DNA from: AG2 sp036493735
GTDB lineage: Bacteria > Gemmatimonadota > Gemmatimonadetes > Gemmatimonadales > Gemmatimonadaceae
Length of the DNA stretch: 64,000 nucleotides
Assembly: GCA_036493735.1 (NCBI GenBank)
Contig: DASXPH010000057.1
Span: forward strand, 14,925 to 78,924
Direction: 5' to 3'
The position numbers and the translations under genes were made by a program. Numbering within the stretch: the stretch's first letter is position 1; every line of letters starts with the position of its first letter. Under the pieces are notes generated by a model, which ran no database searches, was not told the DNA's origin, and worked only from the letters and a program-made list of their open reading frames with translations. Positions 19,249 to 27,798 of this stretch are shown here, one piece after another.

Positions 19249-20429
19249 TGACCGATCCGCTGCTGGCGTTTCGTGGCGAGTTCCCGATTCTCGAGCGCAC
19301 GACGTACCTGGTCTCGAATTCGTTAGGCGCGATGCCGCGGGGGGTGCCGGATCGCCTCGCCGAATACGTGGACGACTGGGCGGAGCTGGGGGTGCGCGCG
19401 TGGGCACGCGGCTGGTGGACGAAGCCACTCGAGGTTGGCGACGAGATCGCGCCGCTGATCGGCGCGGGGCCGGGCGAAGTCGTGATGGTGCCTAATGTGA
19501 CGATCGGCCAGGCGACGGTGTTGTCGGCGCTCGACTACACGCCGCCCCGAGACACGATCGTCATGACGGCGCTGGACTTCCCATCGGTGCGGTATGTCTA
19601 CGACCAACTCGCGACGCGACTGGGCGCGCGCATCGTCGTCGTCCCCAGCGAGGATGGCCTTGGCATCGACCTGAATCGACTGCTCGAGGCGATCGACGAG
19701 CGGACGCGCCTCGTGGCGATCTCGCACGTGCTCTTCCGATCGGCGTACATCATGGAGGCGGAGGAAGTCTGCCGGCGGGCGCATGAAGTGGGCGCGCTGG
19801 TGTCACTCGACGCGTTTCACTCAGTCGGCGTCATGCCGGTGGACGTGCGCCGAATCGACGCTGACTTTCTCACGGGCGGGGTGCTCAAGTGGCTCTGCGG
19901 TGGTCCCGGCGGGTGCTTCCTCTACGTCGCCCCCGAAGTCTCGCGCCGCCTAACGCCGTCGCTGACCGGCTGGCAGGCGCACGCGCGCCCATTTGCGTTC
20001 GAGCCGGAGATGGTGTACGCGGAGGACGCGTTCCGGTGGTTGACGGGGACCCCAGTGATTCCGGCGCTCTACGCGGCCAGAGAAGGACCGCGGATCGTGA
20101 AGCGCGCGGGGATCGATCACATCCGCGCGAAGAGCATGCGGCAGACGGCGCGGTTGATCGAGCTCGCCGACGCACGGGGCTATCGCGTGACGGCGCCGCG
20201 CGACCCCGAACGGCGTGGCGGGACGGTGGCGTTCGACGTGCCGAACGGCCTCGAAGTCTCGGAGAAGCTGCTCGCGAACGACGTGCTCGTGGATTATCGG
20301 CCTAACGCGGGTATCCGGGTGGCGCCGCATTTCTACACGACCGACGAAGAGCTCGAGCGCGTCGTGGAGATGATAGATGAATTCGTTGCGGGGCGGCCCT
20401 TCCGGAGCCGTGCCGAGAGGATAGGATAA
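19248..20429 (+). CDS. Kynureninase-like class V aminotransferase (PLP enzyme)
   Basis: 393 residues of the aspartate-aminotransferase fold. The N-terminal signature YLVSNSLGAMPRG resembles the GNSLG motif of kynureninase. DAFHSVGVMPVD carries the PLP-ring Asp, and GGVLKWLCGGPGG holds the Schiff-base lysine (Lys214). It ends with a small C-terminal domain. Translational coupling to the permease upstream suggests amino-acid catabolism. The class V family also includes isopenicillin-N epimerase and cysteine desulfurase relatives, so kynureninase activity itself is not certain. Confidence 0.82.
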   Translation: MTDPLLAFRGEFPILERTTYLVSNSLGAMPRGVPDRLAEYVDDWAELGVRAWARGWWTKPLEVGDEIAPLIGAGPGEVVMVPNVTIGQATVLSALDYTPPRDTIVMTALDFPSVRYVYDQLATRLGARIVVVPSEDGLGIDLNRLLEAIDERTRLVAISHVLFRSAYIMEAEEVCRRAHEVGALVSLDAFHSVGVMPVDVRRIDADFLTGGVLKWLCGGPGGCFLYVAPEVSRRLTPSLTGWQAHARPFAFEPEMVYAEDAFRWLTGTPVIPALYAAREGPRIVKRAGIDHIRAKSMRQTARLIELADARGYRVTAPRDPERRGGTVAFDVPNGLEVSEKLLANDVLVDYRPNAGIRVAPHFYTTDEELERVVEMIDEFVAGRPFRSRAERIG

Positions 20430-20524
20430 ACCGATATGGAGTCGCGCCCGCTGTTCGCGTGCGCTCCCGCTCCTCGCGCCAACGCACGAACTGAGTTAGC
20501 TGCCCCTCCTCTCACACAAGACTC

Positions 20525-21484
20525 ATGAAGCGCGCATTCTGCCTAACGCTCTTTATCACGATAATTCCTGGCCTCGCCGCCGGTGCGCAGAAGTCGCTCG
20601 CGGCTCGAGCCGATGCGGCGCGTCCTTTGGTTGGGTTCGCGCATGCCGACACCGTGCCACTGCATCGGACGCTCGACTCGCTGGCAAAGCACTATCGCGG
20701 GGTACTCGGCTACTCGATCAACAACCTCGATACCGGCCAGCGGCTCACGCTGCGCGGAGATGAAACGTTCCCCACAGCGAGTCTCATCAAGGTGCCGGTA
20801 CTGGTCACGCTCTTCGATCTCGCGGACAAGGGAATGATCTCGCTCGATGATCCCCTAACCCTGCTCAAGATCGATCAGGTCCCTGGCTCCGGCGTGCTCC
20901 AGTTCATGCATCCCGGCATGACGCTCAGTGTGCGCGACGCGGCGGTGCTGATGAGTATTCTCAGCGACAACACAGCGACCAATTTGCTGCTCGACAAGGT
21001 CGCCATCCGTCGCGTCTGGCAGAAAATGGAAGCGCTCGGACTGCCGCACACCAAAGTGCACTCCAAGGTCTTCCTGCGCCTGGCGAGCGTCGCGCCCGAC
21101 AGCTCGGCCAAGTACGGTCTGGGCGTCACCACACCCAACGAAATGGCGCGACTGTTCGAGATGCTCGCGAATGGCAAAGCCGTAAGTGCCAAGGCGGACT
21201 CGGCGATGCTCGAGATCCTCGGCGATAACGAGGACATGGAGCTCATGCAGCGGACGGTTTCCGGACTTACCGTCCCCCATAAGACCGGAGCGACCGACTC
21301 CGTTCGCACTGAGTGTGCTTTGTTTCGACTGCAGAGCCGGGTCGTGGCGTGCGCGCTCACCAAGGCCAACGCGGACACCCGGTGGGTGGTAGATAACGAA
21401 GCACAGCTCGCGCTGGGAAAGATTGGCGAGGCAATTATCCGAACCTGGCCGCGAAAGCCGGAGCACGCTGACGATTCAAAGTGA
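20525..21484 (+). CDS. Secreted serine hydrolase of the class A beta-lactamase fold
   Basis: A signal peptide (MKRAFCLTLF... to AAGAQ) exports the protein to the periplasm. The three penicillin-recognising motifs are present: SLIK with Ser86 and Lys89, SDN at 147-149, and KTG at 253-255. The region where class A enzymes carry the deacylating glutamate (ExxLN, about 35 residues past SDN) has no glutamate. The stretch 181-200 reads KVFLRLASVAPDSSAKYGLG. This predicts poor or no beta-lactam turnover and suggests a peptidase, esterase or penicillin-binding role. The gene stands alone. Confidence 0.85.
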   Translation: MKRAFCLTLFITIIPGLAAGAQKSLAARADAARPLVGFAHADTVPLHRTLDSLAKHYRGVLGYSINNLDTGQRLTLRGDETFPTASLIKVPVLVTLFDLADKGMISLDDPLTLLKIDQVPGSGVLQFMHPGMTLSVRDAAVLMSILSDNTATNLLLDKVAIRRVWQKMEALGLPHTKVHSKVFLRLASVAPDSSAKYGLGVTTPNEMARLFEMLANGKAVSAKADSAMLEILGDNEDMELMQRTVSGLTVPHKTGATDSVRTECALFRLQSRVVACALTKANADTRWVVDNEAQLALGKIGEAIIRTWPRKPEHADDSK

Positions 21485-21584
21485 CCGCTCGAGACCGGCG
21501 GGCCACTCCAGAAAAGCTGGACCGCAGCTAGTGAAGCCGGGCACGACCTATGCCTCGATAGGATGCAATGATTAGGAGGTTACA

Positions 21585-22022
21585 GTGACGCTGCGTCAGG
21601 CTACGACAACAATTCTCTTCTCGGCCGCGACTCTGCTTGCGCCGTCAGCGCTATCAGCCCAGTTCACGACGTTCGTCGCGCCGCCGCAGAAGCAACCTGT
21701 CGCCACGCCAGCGAAGCCGACCGTGGCGAGCGCGAAAACCAAAGCGGACTCCGTGCACCGGATGACGCTCACCGATATGAAGGCATGGGTTGATTCAGCG
21801 GCCGGCACGAGCACGCAGGTCGCGGTGACCGACACCATAATCAACGCGAGCAATCCGGTGCCGTCGCTGCCGCCGGCGCCTATGCCAGAGCGTCGCACGA
21901 CGTCCTTCTCCAACGGAGCGGTAGCGCCGAGTACTGCCAGCGCGCTGCCGACCTATCTCGTGGGAGGCGTCGCGATCTTCGCGGCAGGGCTATTGTTGCT
22001 GCGACGACGCCAGGAGAGCTGA
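21585..22022 (+). CDS. Small exported protein with sortase-type C-terminal anchor, probable sortase substrate
   Basis: 145 residues beginning at GTG, preceded by AGGAGG. A signal peptide (to LSAQ) is followed by a Pro/Ala/Thr-rich spacer. The C-terminus is tripartite, as in sorted proteins: an LPTY motif, the hydrophobic stretch LVGGVAIFAAGLLLL, and the basic tail RRRQES. The next gene, 6 bp downstream, encodes a sortase, so this is its likely dedicated substrate. LPTY does not match LPxTG exactly, so the motif read by the enzyme is uncertain. The mature protein has no recognised domain. Confidence 0.75.
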   Translation: MTLRQATTTILFSAATLLAPSALSAQFTTFVAPPQKQPVATPAKPTVASAKTKADSVHRMTLTDMKAWVDSAAGTSTQVAVTDTIINASNPVPSLPPAPMPERRTTSFSNGAVAPSTASALPTYLVGGVAIFAAGLLLLRRRQES

Positions 22023-22028
22023 CCTCCA

Positions 22029-22679
22029 ATGCGAATCGGCCGGGACAGCGCGATTCGCATCGTCGGAGCGGGCCTGTGTGTCGCGGGCACGCTCATGGTT
22101 GGATACGCGGGCTGGCAATACGGAGTAGGCGCGTTGCGCGCCGATGCTGCGCGCCGCCAATGGGAGGAGCAACAAGCCCACGCGACGGTCGCGCTCGCGC
22201 GTGAGCGTGTGTCGCGCGGGAGTGCCGCTGCCTTCGCTCAGGTCGCGGCAGGATCGCCAGTCGCGCGGCTTCGGATTCCGCGAATCCGTCTGGACGAGAT
22301 CGTGCTCGAAGGGGTCGGCGACGACGAGTTGAACGCGGCGCCCGGTCATTTACCGGGAAGCGCCCTGCCGGGAATGCGGGGGAATTCGGTGATCTCCGCC
22401 CATCGTGATCGACACTTCAGCCGACTCGCCGAGCTGCAGCTCGGCGACACCATCTTGACGGAAACAGGCCAGTCGGCAGGAAAGTGGGTGATTGTGGGTA
22501 GGCGAGTGATTGGCAAGGACACGCCCGCGCTCTTTCAAACGAGAGGGCCGATGCTCACCCTCACGACCTGCTGGCCGGTCCAGTACTTTGGGAGCGCACC
22601 CGATCGGTTGATTCTCAGCGCCAAGCCGATCGATGGAGGCGGCAAGGCGACACTCACCGCTACAGCTGGCGGTATCTAG
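22029..22679 (+). CDS. Sortase family transpeptidase (Gram-negative type)
   Basis: 216 residues with one N-terminal membrane anchor (about 10-30) and a C-terminal sortase beta-barrel. The catalytic triad is visible: His125 (SAHRDRHFS), Cys181 in TLTTCWPVQYFG, and Arg193 in PDRLIL. It cleaves a C-terminal sorting motif and links the protein to an amine acceptor. In Gram-negative bacteria such enzymes are often paired with a single substrate encoded next door, which is the case here. The cell-surface target in this organism is unknown. Confidence 0.92.
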   Translation: MRIGRDSAIRIVGAGLCVAGTLMVGYAGWQYGVGALRADAARRQWEEQQAHATVALARERVSRGSAAAFAQVAAGSPVARLRIPRIRLDEIVLEGVGDDELNAAPGHLPGSALPGMRGNSVISAHRDRHFSRLAELQLGDTILTETGQSAGKWVIVGRRVIGKDTPALFQTRGPMLTLTTCWPVQYFGSAPDRLILSAKPIDGGGKATLTATAGGI

Positions 22680-22704
22680 AGGCCGACGACCTTACCTTAT
22701 CGGC

Positions 22705-23658
22705 GTGCTCACCCCAGACACGCTGGAGTTGTCACCTGACGTCCGCGAGGCATTGAATCGCGGCGCACCGGTAGTCGCGCTCGAGAGCTCCGTACTGGCG
22801 CAGGGGCTGCCAATTCCCGCCAATCGAGACGCCGCGGAGCGCATGGTGAGCGCGGTTCGTAGCCACGGCGCGACCGCGGCGATAACAGCGGTCTCACGCG
22901 GACGCCCGACGCTCGGCCTCACCGACAGCGACCTCGAGCGATTTCTTTGCCGAACTGGTGTCAGGAAGGTCTCGAGCCGCGACCTTGGGGTTGCGGTGGT
23001 CCAGCGTGCCGACGGCGCGACAACGGTCGCCGCGACTCTGGTGCTCGCTCGAACCGCCGGGATCGAAGTATTCGCCACGGGAGGAATTGGTGGCGTACAT
23101 CGTCGGTCGGCGACAGAGATTGCTCGGAACGCGCAACTGCGGGACGAGTCCGCGGACCTTCCGGAGCTGACGCGTTCACGGCTTGTCGTCGTCTGCGCTG
23201 GAGCGAAGTCGATCCTGGACCTGCCCGCCACGTGGGAGCGCCTCGAAACGCTGGGGATTCCTGTTATCGGCTATCGAACCAACGAGCTACCGGGCTTTTT
23301 TACCGCCCAGACAGGGATAAACCTGCCTATGCGTTGCGATTCGGCCGCCGAGATCGCGAGCGTGGCCCGTGCCCACTGGTCGCTCGGCAACGGACAGGGA
23401 GTGCTCGTGGTTCAGCCCCCGCCGGAGCGGTACGCCATGTCCGGCGCGGACATGAAGCGAGTCGTCGAAAGCGCGCTCAGCGACGCGGAACACAAAGGGA
23501 TAGAAGGACCGGCTACGACGCCGTTTCTCTTGGATGCTGTCAGTCGTTTGACTAACAGACGGTCGTTGGATGTGAACCTCGATCTGCTCGAGAACAACGC
23601 CGCGCTTGCGGGCGACATTGCGTGCGCACTGGCGAGCCAGACGAGAGATTCCGAGTGA
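22705..23658 (+). CDS. psuG: Pseudouridine-5'-phosphate glycosidase
   Basis: Cleaves pseudouridine-5'-phosphate to uracil and ribose-5-phosphate in pseudouridine salvage. Family segments are all present: ALESSVLAQGLPIPAN, SSRDLGVAVV, FATGGIGGVHR, VVCAGAKSILDLPATWE and GYRTNELPGFF. Start GTG 22705 gives 317 residues, the usual size, and sits 25 bp after the sortase stop. The longer open frame overlaps the sortase gene and is not supported. No pseudouridine kinase (PsuK) is adjacent. Confidence 0.93.
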   Translation: MLTPDTLELSPDVREALNRGAPVVALESSVLAQGLPIPANRDAAERMVSAVRSHGATAAITAVSRGRPTLGLTDSDLERFLCRTGVRKVSSRDLGVAVVQRADGATTVAATLVLARTAGIEVFATGGIGGVHRRSATEIARNAQLRDESADLPELTRSRLVVVCAGAKSILDLPATWERLETLGIPVIGYRTNELPGFFTAQTGINLPMRCDSAAEIASVARAHWSLGNGQGVLVVQPPPERYAMSGADMKRVVESALSDAEHKGIEGPATTPFLLDAVSRLTNRRSLDVNLDLLENNAALAGDIACALASQTRDSE

Positions 23659-23782
23659 CAAACGGGAGGTGTTTCGAGGGAAAACGGATGGTGAGATCGG
23701 CGCGTTCAAGACGCTTGGAGAATGGCAGAATGGAATGAGTTGCACGTTGCGCGACGCGTCGATTCAGCACCAGGAATTACCA

Positions 23783-23811
23783 TTGAACTTCGCGGAATCG
23801 CCGGGTACTAT
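23783..23811 (+). promoter_or_regulatory. Sigma-70-like promoter upstream of the TPR operon
   Basis: TTGAAC (23783-23788) and TACTAT (23806-23811) are spaced by exactly 17 bp, and each matches four of six consensus bases. They lie 40 bp before the ATG at 23851. It is the best-looking promoter in the window and would drive the TPR/ABC operon. The 192-bp space between psuG and this gene holds no other feature I can see. Confidence 0.55.
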
Positions 23812-23850
23812 AGGCAAGTAACACCCCTCTGAGCTGGAGGCTTGCTCACG

Positions 23851-24996
23851 ATGCCCACTCCGTTCCTGAGTTCGGAAGAGTACGACGAGCGCGCCCATCA
23901 GCTTTACAATGAAGGCCAATACGATGAAGCGCTTCGTGTTCTCCGAGAGGGACTCGCACTCTACCCAAACGCGGTAGAGCTGCACATCGGAGTCGGTTAC
24001 GCGCAGCTTGCTCGTGAGGAGTTTGCCTGGGCGCGCCGGAGTTTCGAGGACGCACTCGTCCTGGAGCCCGAGCACGAGGACGGCCTCGCCGGACTTGGGG
24101 AGTCGGTGCTCAAGCTTGGCCAGGACGACGCAGCCCTTCGCTGCTTCAATCGAACCCTGGAACTAGGCTACGGCGACGACATCGATCTGATGCTCCAGGT
24201 CGGCCGCGCGCTCTTTCGCGAGGCGTCCATCCGAGAGCGTTCCGATCTCTTCGAAGGAGCCAAAGAGTTCTTCGAGGCCGCGGTGCAGCAGGCGCCAGAT
24301 TCCGCCGAAGCTATGTCGTGCGTGGGGTACACACAGCATCGGTTGGGAGATGACGATGGTGCTATCGCCACTCTTCGGCGGTCACTGCAGCTCGACAGCG
24401 ATCATTCCGAGGCGCGCATCTACCTCGCGAACATCCTCTACGATCGCGCCGAGTACGAGGCGGCACTCTATCATCTCGAGCAGACCACTCCCGACGATCA
24501 TTGGGACGAGTTGGGGATCTGGCGTCTGATCGAGTTGAAGAAGACGCTCTACAAAGTCTCGGAACAGGATCCCGATCTGAAGCCGTGGGACGATCGGCTC
24601 ACTGAGCTCGGGAGCGAGCTCGATGAGGTGGACGAGCTGTTGATGGAGCTCGACCCGCGTAACGCGATTGACGAGGCGAGCCGGGAGGCGCAGATCGCTC
24701 GTGGTCAGCTCGAGTTATTCGGCACTTTGCTGAGCGGCCTCGTGGATCAGAAGGAGGAGGCCACTGCAGCGCATCAGATCGTCGCGCGCGACGGAACAAA
24801 GTTCGCCGGCTCGTGGGAGGAGATCGTCATGCGGATGCGGGACTCGTTGGGCGACCCGACGCATACGATGGAAGACTTCATGCGCCGCACGGCGCGGCGT
24901 GGCTTCCGGGAGACCGGTGTTCAGATCCCGACGCACGACGCGGAGAGCTTCATCAAGGGCAGCGCAGACGCAGGATTACTCCGAATCGTACGGTGA
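23851..24996 (+). CDS. Tetratricopeptide-repeat protein
   Basis: 381 residues, no signal peptide. The first 220 residues are TPR helices with A/G-x-A-A spacing (YNEGQYDEALRVLREGLALYPN, GYAQLAREEFAWARRSFEDALVLEPE and so on). The acidic C-terminal half contains a long helix (ELGSELDEVDELLMELDP) and a conserved-looking end (RTARRGFRETGVQIP). It is the first gene of a plus-strand set and overlaps the next TPR gene by 4 bp (GTGA). TPR domains mediate protein-protein assembly. The partner is not identifiable here. Confidence 0.88.
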   Translation: MPTPFLSSEEYDERAHQLYNEGQYDEALRVLREGLALYPNAVELHIGVGYAQLAREEFAWARRSFEDALVLEPEHEDGLAGLGESVLKLGQDDAALRCFNRTLELGYGDDIDLMLQVGRALFREASIRERSDLFEGAKEFFEAAVQQAPDSAEAMSCVGYTQHRLGDDDGAIATLRRSLQLDSDHSEARIYLANILYDRAEYEAALYHLEQTTPDDHWDELGIWRLIELKKTLYKVSEQDPDLKPWDDRLTELGSELDEVDELLMELDPRNAIDEASREAQIARGQLELFGTLLSGLVDQKEEATAAHQIVARDGTKFAGSWEEIVMRMRDSLGDPTHTMEDFMRRTARRGFRETGVQIPTHDAESFIKGSADAGLLRIVR

Positions 24997-26042
24997 CCGA
25001 CATCGCGCGCCGCAGCGCGCTGGCTGCGCTCGATCGCGCGAGACCCGCGATCGCGCGTCTGGACCAGTCGCGGCACTTCGAAGAGCTGGCGGCGGATTTG
25101 ATGGAGAGTTGGAGCGCGGTGGAAACCGCGCTCCGTTCGCTCGTGGGGGGCACGACGCAGGGTGGCCAGGCGCTCATTCGCGAAGCCCGGCAGCGGCAGC
25201 TCCTGTCGTTCGAGCAGGCGAACGCACTGGCTGAATTCCACGCCGCCAGCGAGCGCGCCCACGCTACCGATTACGAGCCCACGCCCGCGGATCTGAACGC
25301 CGCGCGGGACGCGTTTCTCAAGTTTGAATCAGGATTGATGTCCGATCAGGCCGGGGCGGTTGCATCCGCGCCGATGGCGCTCAATACCGAGGGCATGCGA
25401 AGCTCACCCCTCGGCGCGCCCGAAATGGTCCCGCCGCCCCGTGACGGATTGGAGCCGTGGGTAAAGGGCGCCCTGGCCGCCATAGTGCTGCTTCTCGTCG
25501 TCGGCCTTGGCTTCGCGGGCTACTCGCAAGGCTGGTTCGGTTCGCGAGACGACGCACTGCAGCGCGGGATCGACGACTATCGCAAAGGTCAACGTGAGGC
25601 GGCCGTTGGCGAGTTCACGAAGGCGTCGCGCGACAACCCGAACGATCCACTGCCGCATGTTTACCTGTCGCGAATGGCGCGAGAAGTCGGCAACATGACC
25701 ATCGCCTCGCAGGAGGCGCAGATGGCGGTGAAGCTCGGTCCGGACAACCCCGTTGCCCTCCGCGAGCTGGGGCTCTATCTGCTCAGCGCGGGAAACTACG
25801 ATCTGTCTCGCCGCTTCCTCGTGCGCGCCGTTCAGGGCGATACGAGCGATCGCATGTCGATGGGCTACCTGGGCTGCGCGCTGGTGCGTCTTGGGCGTCC
25901 AACGGAGGCACAGAGCTGGTTCAATCGCGCCGGTCAGGGTGATTGGAGTCGTTGCGCGATGGTGCCGCCGACGGGAGTCCCTGGCGGGCAGCCCATTACG
26001 CCAGGCATGGCGATGCCCCCAGCGGGAACGCCGCACCCATAA
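24993..26042 (+). CDS. TPR-containing single-pass membrane protein
   Basis: 349 residues. GTG 24993 overlaps the preceding stop (GTGA), which fixes the start. A cytoplasmic helical region (1-130) precedes one membrane helix near 152-170 (GALAAIVLLLVVGLGFAGY). After it come TPR units with GIDDYRKGQREAAVGEF and DRMSMGYLGCALVRLGR, then a Pro/Gly-rich tail. Coupling to the upstream TPR gene and the tight gap (7 bp) to the ABC ATPase suggest a shared membrane assembly. Confidence 0.85.
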   Translation: MTDIARRSALAALDRARPAIARLDQSRHFEELAADLMESWSAVETALRSLVGGTTQGGQALIREARQRQLLSFEQANALAEFHAASERAHATDYEPTPADLNAARDAFLKFESGLMSDQAGAVASAPMALNTEGMRSSPLGAPEMVPPPRDGLEPWVKGALAAIVLLLVVGLGFAGYSQGWFGSRDDALQRGIDDYRKGQREAAVGEFTKASRDNPNDPLPHVYLSRMAREVGNMTIASQEAQMAVKLGPDNPVALRELGLYLLSAGNYDLSRRFLVRAVQGDTSDRMSMGYLGCALVRLGRPTEAQSWFNRAGQGDWSRCAMVPPTGVPGGQPITPGMAMPPAGTPHP

Positions 26043-26049
26043 CAAGCCC

Positions 26050-27003
26050 GTGGCTCAGCCGCTGACGGGCGGCGCGTTCGTTCAGCTCGAGGGGGTAGGC
26101 AAAACCTACCGGGGACTTCGCCGCCGGGTGCCAGCGGTAGTTGACGTCACGCTCGATATCAGGCTCGGCGAGGTCTTCGGGCTGGCCGGCCCTAACGGCG
26201 CGGGCAAGAGCACTCTCATCGCGCTCCTACTGGGATTTCTCAAGCCCACGTCGGGCACGCTTCGCGTCGGCGGCTACGCGCCGCGCACCTTCGTCGAGCG
26301 TTACGGCGTCGGGTATCTCTCGGAGCTCGTGACCATACCACCGCGCTGGCGGCTCGAGGAGGCGCTCTCGCGATACGCTTTGCTCGCCGGCGTCGAGCCG
26401 GATCGGGTGCAGTCGCGCGTCCTGGGGCTCGTCGATCAGCTCGGGTTGGCCGAGCATTGGGGGAAGCAGATCCGGCAGCTCTCGAAGGGGAACTTGCAGC
26501 GAGTGGGGCTGGCGCAGGCCCTGTTGCATGATGAGCAATTGCTGATCCTGGACGAGCCGACGCATGGTCTCGATCCGGTATGGACGCGGCGCTTTCGAGA
26601 GATCGTCGGCGAGCTCCGGTCGCCGGAGCGTGCGATCTTCATCGCCTCGCACAATCTCGACGAGCTGCAACGCATCGCCGATCGTGTCGCGATCATCGAT
26701 CATGGTCGCGTACAACGGGTCGTGCAGACTCGAGGCGCGGGCAACGCATCGGTGAGCACGCCGTATCGTCTCGTGCTCGCTGGTGAGAGCGACAAGGTGC
26801 GCGATCTGCTGAGCCGCGCGACTCAGTCATCGCCTAACGAATTCGAGCTGTCGCCCCTCTCCGTCGAGGAGCTCAACGTGCTGCTCCGCGCACTGCTCGA
26901 CCGAGGCGTACAGATCGCCGCTGTGTCGCCGTTGTATTCGTCGCTCGAGCAGCAGTTTCGTGAGGCGGTGGACGAAGCCGGCAATCCTGAGAGGGCTCGT
27001 TGA
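26050..27003 (+). CDS. ABC transporter ATP-binding protein
   Basis: 317 residues. Walker A (GPNGAGKS), a stretched signature region (QLSKGNLQRV, with LSKGN replacing LSGGQ), and Walker B LLILDEPTHGLDP are present, followed by a switch His in IASHNLDEL. The 90-residue C-terminal extension is typical of ABC-2 type exporters. The gene overlaps the permease gene by one base (TGATG). GTG 26050 was chosen because upstream frame overlaps the TPR gene. Cargo unknown. Confidence 0.92.
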   Translation: MAQPLTGGAFVQLEGVGKTYRGLRRRVPAVVDVTLDIRLGEVFGLAGPNGAGKSTLIALLLGFLKPTSGTLRVGGYAPRTFVERYGVGYLSELVTIPPRWRLEEALSRYALLAGVEPDRVQSRVLGLVDQLGLAEHWGKQIRQLSKGNLQRVGLAQALLHDEQLLILDEPTHGLDPVWTRRFREIVGELRSPERAIFIASHNLDELQRIADRVAIIDHGRVQRVVQTRGAGNASVSTPYRLVLAGESDKVRDLLSRATQSSPNEFELSPLSVEELNVLLRALLDRGVQIAAVSPLYSSLEQQFREAVDEAGNPERAR

Positions 27004-27767
27004 TGTCCATTGCCCGGCGGCACGCGCGCCTCGGCCGCTATTTCTGGTGGCAGCTTCACGATTACATGTTGCACCAGGCACCGGCAACCATCGCCATCAT
27101 GCTGTTGTGGTCGTACCTGACGCTCGCCCCTATCCTCAACGGCTCAATGACCGCTGGCCGGCGCTTCACGATCGCGACCTTGCCTGAGAATGTCGTTAGG
27201 TCCTTCTTCGCCGACTCGCTCGGCTCGTTGCTGCTTCTCGCGACGCTGTTCGCGACGAACGGCATCGTCGCTACGGACCGGCGCACGGGATTTTATCGCT
27301 TCTATTTCGCCAAGCCGGTGAGCGCGCCGAGATTCTATACGAATGCGTTCATCGCGAATGGCTTCGGCGTGCTGCTCGTGAGCCTGATGCTGCTCGTCGT
27401 TTTCGCGGCGTTTCTTCGCCCGATTTTCCCGGCAAGCTTCGTCCCCGTCGTTGCGGCGATGTATCTCGCCTACGGCGGAATTGGCTTCCTGCTCTCGACC
27501 ATCTGGCGCTTCGATTGGCTATCCCTGGTTACCGTTGCGGTGATATCCACGATTGGCTGGAGCATGTGGGGCGACGATCCCGGGATCGCCGGGATACTGG
27601 TGCATCTGCTGCCGCCGATGCACCTCACCTCGTCGTTGTACACGTTCGTTGCCGGGGCGACGGACGGCTTTCCCTGGGGCGCGCAGCTGTGGTTGTCGGC
27701 CTACGGAACAGCGTGCTTTCTCCTCGGCCTCTGGATCCTTCGCACGCGTTCCCTCGCGAGCCAATGA
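27003..27767 (+). CDS. ABC-2-type transporter permease
   Basis: 254 residues with about six hydrophobic segments, including SLLLLATLFATNGIVA and GVLLVSLMLLVVFAAFL. The layout resembles ABC-2 exporters or ABC-type membrane components. It is translationally coupled to the ATPase (ATG overlaps TGA at 27001-27003). Start ATG 27003 is preferred over a TTG one codon upstream. With the ATPase it forms a two-gene transporter of unknown substrate, possibly linked to the TPR proteins upstream. Confidence 0.88.
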   Translation: MSIARRHARLGRYFWWQLHDYMLHQAPATIAIMLLWSYLTLAPILNGSMTAGRRFTIATLPENVVRSFFADSLGSLLLLATLFATNGIVATDRRTGFYRFYFAKPVSAPRFYTNAFIANGFGVLLVSLMLLVVFAAFLRPIFPASFVPVVAAMYLAYGGIGFLLSTIWRFDWLSLVTVAVISTIGWSMWGDDPGIAGILVHLLPPMHLTSSLYTFVAGATDGFPWGAQLWLSAYGTACFLLGLWILRTRSLASQ

Positions 27768-27798
27768 GTGACGCTGCAGGTGTGGTTAGCTTGCTTGC

